A DNA stretch of 8,225 nt from JAOAFT01 sp035390885 (GTDB lineage: Bacteria; Bacteroidota; Ignavibacteria; UBA10030): assembly GCA_035390885.1 (NCBI GenBank), contig DAOOUW010000060.1:1-8225 (forward strand), written 5' to 3'. How positions within the stretch are numbered: position 1 is the stretch's first letter; each line of letters begins with the position of its first letter. The translations under genes and the position numbers were made by a program. The notes beneath the pieces are model-generated. The model did no database searches, had not been told where the DNA came from, and saw only the letters and a list, made by a program, of their open reading frames with translations. Of this stretch, positions 1 to 5,700 are shown piece after piece.

Positions 1-576
1 TACAAAGAATATCTTTATTCTCATTCAAATGTTCTTACGGAAAATCTTTTACAGTGTGCGGAAGTCGGCGGACGTGTTGTTGCGGCATTGAATGATTCTG
101 ATTTGTACAAGAGCGTCCTGCCGAAGGCTAAGGAGCTTGCAGAAAAACTTCAAAAAGAAAAATCGTCTAATCCTTATAATATTGTCTATCATCCGCGTAT
201 TTGGGGAGTAGCATGGGATATTCAATCAATTGCTGTTCAGGAATGTTTGTTATCCATAGGATTTCCAGAAATTTTTGGTATCGATGGAGCAATTGATGCG
301 CTCAATTTTATTTTTGGATGTCATCCAGGTGAAAACACGGCGTCGTTTGTTTCTGGCGTTGGTGTGCACTCGCTTACGGTTGCCTATGGAGCCAACAGAG
401 ATGATTGGTCGTACATTCCTGGCGGCATTTCAAGCGGCACAGCGCTCATCAGACCAGATTTTCCTGAATTAAAAACCTGGCCTTATTTTTGGCAGCAAAC
501 GGAATACGTTCTGGGCGGCGGCACAGCAGATTTTCTTTTTCTCTCATGGGCGATCGATCATTATTATAATCGATAA
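1..576 (+). CDS. GH9-like glycoside hydrolase, C-terminal part (5' end outside the window)
   Basis: Frame 1 is open from the first base to the TAA at 574-576, giving 191 codons. The internal TTG/ATG-type starts are therefore not the real start, and the N-terminus lies upstream. What is visible matches the end of the (alpha/alpha)6 catalytic barrel of family GH9. At about codons 106-120, FGCHPGENTASFVSGVG corresponds to the family's 'LG-NP-G-SFVTGFG' stretch. The final helix contains QQTEYVLGGGTADFLFL, where Glu168 (bases 502-504) sits where GH9 enzymes carry the catalytic acid in 'NE'. The usual HHR substrate motif after the SFVTG-like stretch is not present; VGVHSLTVAYGANRDDWSYIPGG replaces it, so this is a divergent subgroup and the substrate is uncertain. 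GH9 members hydrolyse beta-1,4-glucans, or act as exo-glucosaminidases or glucosidases on oligosaccharides. The location cannot be judged without the N-terminus. It is the first of four collinear carbohydrate genes. Confidence 0.72.
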   Translation, partial: YKEYLYSHSNVLTENLLQCAEVGGRVVAALNDSDLYKSVLPKAKELAEKLQKEKSSNPYNIVYHPRIWGVAWDIQSIAVQECLLSIGFPEIFGIDGAIDALNFIFGCHPGENTASFVSGVGVHSLTVAYGANRDDWSYIPGGISSGTALIRPDFPELKTWPYFWQQTEYVLGGGTADFLFLSWAIDHYYNR

Positions 577-589
577 TAAATATTATCGA
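570..589. repeat. Perfect 9-bp inverted repeat with 2-nt centre, overlapping the GH9-like stop codon
   Basis: The left arm TCGATAATA (570-578) is the exact reverse complement of the right arm TATTATCGA (581-589), with AA between. The left arm contains the TAA stop (574-576) of the upstream gene. As DNA it is a compact 20-bp dyad, the size and symmetry of an operator. As RNA it would fold into a stem of about 8 bp with a 4-nt loop. No run of T follows, so a standard intrinsic terminator is unlikely. Function is not shown by the sequence. Confidence 0.55.
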
Positions 590-591
590 CC

Positions 592-627
592 ATTCAAAGT
601 GTAGAGACAAAACAAAATTCTTTGAAT
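592..627. repeat. 8-bp inverted repeat / potential stem-loop upstream of the GH105 gene
   Basis: ATTCAAAG (592-599) is the exact reverse complement of CTTTGAAT (620-627), separated by 20 nt. It begins 3 nt after the preceding dyad and ends 5 nt before the Shine-Dalgarno site of the GH105 gene (AGAAGGA at 633-639). It could be a weak RNA hairpin (A+U-rich stem) acting in mRNA processing or stability, or a second protein-binding dyad. No T-tract follows, so it does not look like a terminator. Confidence 0.4.
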
Positions 628-647
628 TGTAAAGAAGGAACCATTGT

Positions 648-1691
648 ATGGATAGAAGATCATTCTTGGGCGCGATACCAGCGGAGGCGATTGCAATGAA
701 GTCGTTGTTCAAAGGAAATAGTATGGAATGGAAAATGTCTTCTTCGGAGAAAAAAACAATCGAGAAAGTAAAGCTGGCAATGCTCTCGATGCAACGTGCC
801 ACGTGGGAGCAAGGTGTGGCAATGCAGGCGATGCTTGAACTTGGCGATGAGGAGCTTGTAATTTTGATGGCAAAGGATGCTGTTCTGCGTCAATCCAGCG
901 ATGGACGGCTTGCAATGTTAGGCGAAGAATTTGCGTTGACGGATGCTTGCTCGCCCGGCGAAGCTGTGCTCTGGGCTTGGAAGAAAACAGGCGATCCCAC
1001 ATTTCAAGAAGCGATAGAGAAACTTCTTGAGTTTATCGAACAGAAAGCGCCTCGAAGTTCGGATGGCATTATCTACCATTTTACAAATCTTCCACAAATC
1101 TGGAGCGATGCAACTTATATGCTTCCGCCGTTCCTCGCCGTTATGGGAAAATATGAAGAAGCGATAAAGCAAATAAATGGAATCAAAGCTGTGCTCTGGA
1201 ATCCTGATAAGAAATTGCTTTCCCATATGTGGGATTGCGAGAAGAAAGAATTTGTGAGAAAAGATTGTTGGGGAGTTGGCAATGGCTGGTCTGCCGCTGG
1301 AGTTACGCGAGTTATCCAAGCGTTGCCCCAGTCAATGAGCTCTGAGAAAAAAGAATTGGTGCGGTATGGAACGGAAATTCTCGATGGTTGTCTTGCGCAT
1401 CTTCGCGAGGATGGATTGTTCCACAACATTGTGGATAATCCAGCGTCATTTGTTGAAACGAATCTATCGCAAATGCTTGCGTACAGCATCTATCGTGGAT
1501 TGAAAGGTGGTTGGCTCGATGGGAAATACAAACAGTACGCCGACCGAATGCGTTCTGCCGCTCATAGAAAAGTTGATGAACTTGGACATGTACAAGGAGT
1601 TTGTGGTTCGCCTGAGTTCGATCACCCCGGGACAGCAACCGAAGGACAGGCATTCTTTTTAATGATGGAAGCGGCGTATCTTGAATTATAG
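648..1691 (+). CDS. GH105-type unsaturated glycuronyl / rhamnogalacturonyl hydrolase
   Basis: The 347-residue protein has the layout of the six-hairpin YteR/YesR (GH88/GH105) family. These enzymes hydrate the C4-C5 double bond of terminal unsaturated uronic acids left by polysaccharide lyases and so release the sugar. Visible family signatures are LTDACSPGE around Asp99, WSDATYMLPPFLA with Asp154 in the place of the catalytic Asp of YteR (Asp143), WGVGNGW at 208-214, FVETNLSQMLAY at 268-279, and a Gly-rich GTATEGQAFFL at 328-338. Length is typical. The start at 648 has AGAAGGA eight bases upstream, but ATGs at 696 (GGAGG eight bases upstream) and 723 (AAAGGAAA four bases upstream) are also well placed. 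The longest form starts MDRRSFLG, like a twin-arginine signal, but Glu13 and Lys18 break the hydrophobic stretch, so export is doubtful and the enzyme may be cytoplasmic. Neighbours are other glycosidases 71 nt upstream and 42 nt downstream. Substrate (pectin, ulvan or other uronate glycan) is unresolved. Confidence 0.85.
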   Translation: MDRRSFLGAIPAEAIAMKSLFKGNSMEWKMSSSEKKTIEKVKLAMLSMQRATWEQGVAMQAMLELGDEELVILMAKDAVLRQSSDGRLAMLGEEFALTDACSPGEAVLWAWKKTGDPTFQEAIEKLLEFIEQKAPRSSDGIIYHFTNLPQIWSDATYMLPPFLAVMGKYEEAIKQINGIKAVLWNPDKKLLSHMWDCEKKEFVRKDCWGVGNGWSAAGVTRVIQALPQSMSSEKKELVRYGTEILDGCLAHLREDGLFHNIVDNPASFVETNLSQMLAYSIYRGLKGGWLDGKYKQYADRMRSAAHRKVDELGHVQGVCGSPEFDHPGTATEGQAFFLMMEAAYLEL

Positions 1692-1721
1692 AATCATCAA
1701 ATGTGTTCGACAATAAGAAAT

Positions 1722-1727
1722 GGAGGG
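1722..1727 (+). promoter_or_regulatory. Shine-Dalgarno site that fixes the start of the GH5-type gene
   Basis: GGAGGG lies 6 nt before the ATG at 1734. It is inside the longer open frame that begins at 1701. The hydrophobic signal peptide begins right at this ATG, so 1734 rather than 1701 is the start. Confidence 0.75.
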
Positions 1728-1733
1728 CGCTTT

Positions 1734-3437
1734 ATGCGATTCAATATTTTTTTGTTTGCTGCAATCCTTTTAATTGGATTTAGTGGAAATACATTTGCTC
1801 AAAAAATTCAGCATCCCGTAAAGGGAAAACAATATGAGGCGATGCGCTTCCACATTTCTGAAAATTTAGGATTTGAAAATCCATTCGATCTGGTAAACAA
1901 CGAAATCGAACTACACATTACACAGCCTGATTACACAACGTGTGTTCTTTCATTTTTCTATGATGGCGTGAAAGATGGCGTGGAACAGTGGGAAGCACGA
2001 TTTACGCCAAAACAAGCTGGCTCATTTTTATTTGTAGTAAAGATCCAAGGGAAAATCCGTGATCAATTTTCAATTCAGGTTGAGAAAAATAATGGAAAGA
2101 AGCAGGGCGGACTGCGTCTCTCGAATCAACTTGGCGCTTTTTGTTATGAAAGTGGCGAAGCCTTTCGCGGCATTGGACTCAATGTTTGCTGGGCGGAAGA
2201 TTATGAGTACTACTTCAAAAAAATGCACGATGCTGGAATAAACATCACTCGCATCTGGATGTGTCCGTGGCATCTTTCATTCGAGTGGCAGGAAACCGGT
2301 CTTGGAAAATATAACCTCGAAACTGCACGCCGACTCGATACAATTCTTACTCTGGCGGAAAAGTATAATATCTTTGTTGATCTGTGTCTCGATTACCACG
2401 GCATCGCCCCGAAAGGAATTGGGTTTTTCAAAGAGGATCGCTGGTTGGTGAATCCCTACAATGCTCTCAATGGCGGTCCTTGCACCGATGCGATGGATTT
2501 CTTTACAAATGATGAAGCGAAAAGATTTTCGAAACGAAAGTACAAATACATCATTTCACGATTTGGTTATAGCAATGCGCTTGCTACGTGGGAATTTCTC
2601 AACGAAGCGGATTTGATGGCAGGTCAGTCAATTCCTGTAAATCAATGGCACATCGAAATGGCAGAATATGTCCAGTCGAACGACGTGCACGATCGGCTTG
2701 TTACATCGAGCTCGACGCGCCGCTACGTCGAAAAACTTGTCGATGCTTTTCGCTCGCCTGCCTTTGACTACATTCATTTCCACGATTATAACATGCTGGA
2801 TATCGCCCCGCACCTGACGTATCTACTCGAAGCGGCAACGGAATATTATAGGAAACCAGTTATTATGGGGGAGTTCGGCGTCGAGTATCGTGGCGGTGAT
2901 CTTACCTACAAAGTTGATTCACAGCATGTTGGACTTCATAATGGTATCTGGGTTGGATTGTTTAACGAAACGCCGGTCATTCCGATGAGCTGGTGGTGGG
3001 ATAGCTATATCGATCAGTACAACCTGTGGTTTGAATATAAGAACCTGACTCGTTTTGCTGAGAGAATCGATTTTGATGTTAAAAATCTCAAATTTCAAAC
3101 TCTTCGTACAGGGTACATCAACAATGATCCGCAACAGCAAGTACAATGTTTTGTACGTTCGATTCATTTTGGTCCGAACTGTGCGCTATGGTTTAAGAAT
3201 GAAGAGTATAAGTGGTGGATGGTATCGGAAGGGAAAGAACCGGCAACAATTCCTTCATTTGTTCAACCGGTTCCGGGACTTAACTCAGGAAAATATTCTG
3301 TTCAGTGGTACGATCCACAGAAAGGAGAATTCTACGCTAAAGAAGATACGCTTGTTGTTTCTGCGGAAGGCGTTGCGTTGGTCGCTGTACCATCATTCAA
3401 GAATGACATAGCATGTTTAATCTTTAGAATCCGATAG
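1734..3437 (+). CDS. Secreted DUF5060 + GH5-type (clan GH-A) glycoside hydrolase
   Basis: This is a 567-residue exported glycosidase. Residues 1-22 form a signal peptide (MRFNIFLFAAILLIGFSGNTFA, likely cut before Gln23, no lipobox). Residues about 28-118 look like a DUF5060 beta-sandwich (NPFD; FFYDGV; WEARFTPKQAGSF). Residues about 130-440 form a TIM barrel with clan GH-A catalysis: FRGIGLN, the acid/base Glu291 in WEFLNE, HFHDY at 348-352, the nucleophile Glu380 in VIMGEFG, and a Trp-rich end of strand 8 (MSWWWDSY, 418-425). Residues about 470-567 are a C-terminal beta domain of the kind that follows DUF5060 barrels (YSVQWYDPQKGEFY). All retaining-enzyme residues are intact, so it should be active on a beta-linked glycan such as mannan, glucan or another hemicellulose. 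Subfamily and substrate cannot be read from motifs alone, and assignment to a close GH-A neighbour of GH5 is possible. It sits 42 nt after the GH105 gene and 14 nt before the esterase, so it is co-transcribed with both. Confidence 0.85.
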   Translation: MRFNIFLFAAILLIGFSGNTFAQKIQHPVKGKQYEAMRFHISENLGFENPFDLVNNEIELHITQPDYTTCVLSFFYDGVKDGVEQWEARFTPKQAGSFLFVVKIQGKIRDQFSIQVEKNNGKKQGGLRLSNQLGAFCYESGEAFRGIGLNVCWAEDYEYYFKKMHDAGINITRIWMCPWHLSFEWQETGLGKYNLETARRLDTILTLAEKYNIFVDLCLDYHGIAPKGIGFFKEDRWLVNPYNALNGGPCTDAMDFFTNDEAKRFSKRKYKYIISRFGYSNALATWEFLNEADLMAGQSIPVNQWHIEMAEYVQSNDVHDRLVTSSSTRRYVEKLVDAFRSPAFDYIHFHDYNMLDIAPHLTYLLEAATEYYRKPVIMGEFGVEYRGGDLTYKVDSQHVGLHNGIWVGLFNETPVIPMSWWWDSYIDQYNLWFEYKNLTRFAERIDFDVKNLKFQTLRTGYINNDPQQQVQCFVRSIHFGPNCALWFKNEEYKWWMVSEGKEPATIPSFVQPVPGLNSGKYSVQWYDPQKGEFYAKEDTLVVSAEGVALVAVPSFKNDIACLIFRIR

Positions 3438-3451
3438 ATAAGGAGGATACA

Positions 3452-4348
3452 ATGAAATTAGCAAATTGTTTATTTGGAGTTTCAATGCTTTTATTTTTTA
3501 TGAGTACGATTGGAACATCGCAACCGTTCCATGGAATTGTAAAAGAGGGATTGACCATAACAAGTAAAATTCTGAAGAGCGATGTTCGGTATACCATTTA
3601 TCTTCCGCCGGATTACGAAACGTCGAGCAGGTATTATCCTGTTGTTTATCTTCTCCATGGATATACTGATAATGATATTGCATGGATACAATTTGGCGAA
3701 GCAGATCGATTAGCAGATCGAGCAATAGCTGATGGGGAAATTCCGCCAATGATTTTAGTTATGCCAGATGCCAGTACAAGTTGGTATATCAATAATTATG
3801 ATCGATCTGTTTGTTATGAAGATTTCTTCTTCAAAGAATTTATCCCGGCTGTTGAAAAGCAGTGGCGTATCCGAAATGAGAAGCGGTATCGTGGAATTGC
3901 TGGACTTTCAATGGGGGGATTCGGCGCAACGCTCTATGCGCTTAAACATTCGGAAATGTTTGCTGCGTGCGCTGCCTTTAGCGCTGCATTCTATACAGAA
4001 GAAGAAATTGTTAATCTGGATTCGACGCAGTGGAATAGAATAAATGCGATTCTCTATGGACCCAATTTAATTGGTGAAGCACGACTTACTCCGCACCTCC
4101 GTTCTAATAATCCATTCGCGATTGTGAAAAATTCCGATCCTGAAAAACTTAAGGAAGTACGATGGTATTTTGATTGCGGCGATGATGATTTTCTCTATAA
4201 AGGGAATTCGATGTTCCATATTTTACTCCGTGATTTTGGGGTTCCACACGAATATCGGATGCGTGATGGTGGACATCAATGGTCGTATTGGCGCAGTGGA
4301 TTGATCGAAGGACTAAAATTTATTGGAGTGAGTTTCCATCAACCGTGA
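3452..4348 (+). CDS. Secreted alpha/beta-hydrolase esterase, CE1 / putative-esterase (PF00756) type
   Basis: The 298-residue protein starts after a near-perfect Shine-Dalgarno site (TAAGGAGG, 3439-3446). An N-terminal hydrophobic stretch (residues about 4-22, ending in GTSQP) indicates a signal peptide. The body is a typical esterase-D-like alpha/beta hydrolase: YTIYLPPDY near 48-55, the oxyanion-side YLLHGYTDN (66-74), the nucleophile elbow GLSMGG with Ser153, an acid residue in FDCGDDDF (Asp245 or Asp246) and His275 in GGHQW. The triad is complete and the length is usual. Family CE1 contains feruloyl esterases and acetylxylan esterases, so removal of acyl decorations from a hemicellulose or pectin alongside the GH5-type enzyme is the natural role; a non-carbohydrate ester substrate is possible. 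Only 14 nt separate it from the upstream glycosidase. It ends the + strand run, facing alr. Confidence 0.85.
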   Translation: MKLANCLFGVSMLLFFMSTIGTSQPFHGIVKEGLTITSKILKSDVRYTIYLPPDYETSSRYYPVVYLLHGYTDNDIAWIQFGEADRLADRAIADGEIPPMILVMPDASTSWYINNYDRSVCYEDFFFKEFIPAVEKQWRIRNEKRYRGIAGLSMGGFGATLYALKHSEMFAACAAFSAAFYTEEEIVNLDSTQWNRINAILYGPNLIGEARLTPHLRSNNPFAIVKNSDPEKLKEVRWYFDCGDDDFLYKGNSMFHILLRDFGVPHEYRMRDGGHQWSYWRSGLIEGLKFIGVSFHQP

Positions 4349-4414
4349 GGAGTAACCCAAAGAGCTATAGTGTGCAATAGAAAATGTATCAATGAGTAGG
4401 TGAACGGTTTGAAT

Positions 4415-5563
4415 TCAATCTATGTAAATGCGTGGAACGCGTGGAGCAATGGAACAAATTACCTCGTACGGAATTGTGCCGATTTTTTCACAAACATGTT
4501 CAAGCGGAATCGAAGCGCCATCCATTTCTCCAAAAACCAAAACATCATCGCCATTATATGCAGTTCCATCCATTCCAATATCAACCATACATTGATCCAT
4601 GCAAATTGTACCAACAATTGGATATTTTTTGCCACGGATAACGACAGTTCCTTTGTTTGAAAGTTGTCTGCTGTATCCGTCGCCGTATCCAATTGGAAGA
4701 GTAACAATTCGAGTCTGATTTTTTGTATGATAGGAATGATTGTAGCTGATACCGGTGTTCGGTGGAACGACTTTAAAGTAGGAGACTTTTGTTTTCAAAG
4801 TCATCACTGGTTTAAGTTTCTTTCCATTGAATGTAACATCGGGAAGATAGCCGTCTGGATTGTAACCGTAAAGCATTATTCCCGGTCTTACCATTGTGTA
4901 ATGAGATTGTTTGTAGTGAATAATTCCAGCAGAATTTGCAATATGAATTAAAGGAGGAAGGAAGTATTTTTTATCCATAAGCGTTAACACAGAATCGAAT
5001 CGTCCAAGCTGTTCAGCAGTAAAATCAGGATCGGATTCAGCTTTTGCAAAGTGCGAGAATATACCTTGAATGAGAAGAGAATCACAGTGATACGATACAT
5101 CGATAAATTTTTCTGCATTGTACCAATGAACGCCAATTCGTTCCATTCCGGTATCAATTTTGAGATGCACTTTTGCTTTCTTCCCAAGTTCTTTGGCGAC
5201 TTTATCAATGGCAAGCGATTTTTCGATTGAAGAACTTGTAATTTCAATATCGTGTTGGATAAATTCTGCTATCTGGTCAGTATTGATTGCGCCGAGCACA
5301 AGAATTGGCGCAGTGATGCCGCATGATCTTAAGAAGATTGCTTCTTCGAGAAAAGCAACGCCAAGGTACTGAACTCCGTGCGCTAAAAGTTCTCGGGAAA
5401 TTTCGAATATGCCGTGACCGTATGCATTAGCTTTTACAACCGCCATAATCTGAACGTTCTGATTAACGAGTGATTGAACGATAGAGAGATTATTCCGAAG
5501 ATTTGCGAGCGAGATTTCTGCTCGCGTTGGTCTGTTTTGATATGGTTCCAGTGTCATTCGCAT
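4415..5563 (-). CDS. alr: Alanine racemase (PLP-dependent)
   Basis: The 382-residue protein is a full-length cytoplasmic alanine racemase. It interconverts L- and D-alanine to supply D-Ala for peptidoglycan. The PLP lysine is Lys44 in AVVKANAYGHG. The opposing catalytic tyrosine is Tyr274 in GISYNHSY. Arg142 in DTGMERIG, HIANSAG (207-213), MVRPGIMLYG (224-233), IGYGDGYSR (291-299) and CMDQCMVDIG (321-330) are all family signatures. The N-terminal barrel (about 10-240) and C-terminal beta domain (about 255-380) are both complete. The start at 5563 has AAGGA five bases upstream; the next Met is only two codons in and is spaced worse. It is transcribed against the esterase (66-nt gap, no clear terminator hairpin) and away from the secreted protein at 5701. 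It is a housekeeping gene between carbohydrate genes, so its position probably reflects chromosomal history and not a shared pathway. Confidence 0.96.
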   Translation of the reverse strand: MRMTLEPYQNRPTRAEISLANLRNNLSIVQSLVNQNVQIMAVVKANAYGHGIFEISRELLAHGVQYLGVAFLEEAIFLRSCGITAPILVLGAINTDQIAEFIQHDIEITSSSIEKSLAIDKVAKELGKKAKVHLKIDTGMERIGVHWYNAEKFIDVSYHCDSLLIQGIFSHFAKAESDPDFTAEQLGRFDSVLTLMDKKYFLPPLIHIANSAGIIHYKQSHYTMVRPGIMLYGYNPDGYLPDVTFNGKKLKPVMTLKTKVSYFKVVPPNTGISYNHSYHTKNQTRIVTLPIGYGDGYSRQLSNKGTVVIRGKKYPIVGTICMDQCMVDIGMDGTAYNGDDVLVFGEMDGASIPLEHVCEKIGTIPYEVICSIAPRVPRIYID

Positions 5564-5583
5564 AGCAATCCTTGTTGTGTTTG

Positions 5584-5599
5584 GTCAATGAGTATTGAC
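5584..5599. repeat. Inverted repeat in the divergent alr / secreted-protein promoter region
   Basis: GTCAAT (5584-5589) and ATTGAC (5594-5599) are exact reverse complements across a 4-nt spacer. The dyad lies in the 137-nt gap between two divergent genes, about 21 nt upstream of the alr start codon and about 100 nt upstream of the gene at 5701. It could be an operator for one or both genes. The arms are short, so chance is possible. Confidence 0.35.
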
Positions 5600-5628
5600 A
5601 AGGTAGTAACAAAACAAAAAAACATCAA
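5600..5628 (-). promoter_or_regulatory. Weak candidate sigma70-type promoter for alr
   Basis: On the minus strand TTGATG (5623-5628) and TACCTT (5600-5605) are separated by 17 nt. They match the -35 and -10 consensus at four and three positions. Transcription would start near 5593, leaving a leader of about 30 nt that contains the Shine-Dalgarno site and falling inside the inverted repeat at 5584-5599. The -10 match is poor, so this is only a candidate. Confidence 0.2.
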
Positions 5629-5684
5629 TGAACGAGAGCGAACATGATTCTTGAACAAAAATCATTATTCCTCTACATTTCCAT

Positions 5685-5692
5685 AGAAGGAG
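5685..5692 (+). promoter_or_regulatory. Shine-Dalgarno site that fixes the start at 5701
   Basis: AGAAGGAG ends 8 nt before the ATG at 5701. The same frame is open back to an ATG at 5644, but that one has no good ribosome site. A signal peptide begins directly at 5701, so the shorter form is preferred. Confidence 0.75.
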
Positions 5693-5700
5693 AACATAAA

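Noticed and set aside
3701..3724. 9-bp direct repeat GCAGATCGA separated by 3 nt within the esterase gene
   Set aside because: It encodes the ADRLADRA segment of an intact alpha/beta-hydrolase and is explained by local codon choice.
4349..4414. A terminator between the convergent esterase and alr genes
   Set aside because: I found no stem of useful length followed by a T-run in either direction. Only a 10-bp palindrome, TTGAATTCAA at 4409-4418, is present, and it is too short and overlaps the alr stop.
5651..5679. TTGAAC-N17-TACATT, a sigma70-like pair on + upstream of the gene at 5701
   Set aside because: Its predicted start (about 5686) would fall inside the Shine-Dalgarno site, leaving a leader of about 15 nt, and each box matches consensus at only four positions.
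5644..5700. N-terminal extension of the secreted protein starting at ATG 5644
   Set aside because: No good ribosome site is present, and it would put 19 mostly non-conserved-looking residues ahead of a clear signal peptide that starts at 5701.
5641..5700. Possible riboswitch or long structured leader before the secreted-protein gene
   Set aside because: The gap is only 137 nt including the alr upstream region, is A-rich, and shows no extended stem set or known aptamer pattern.
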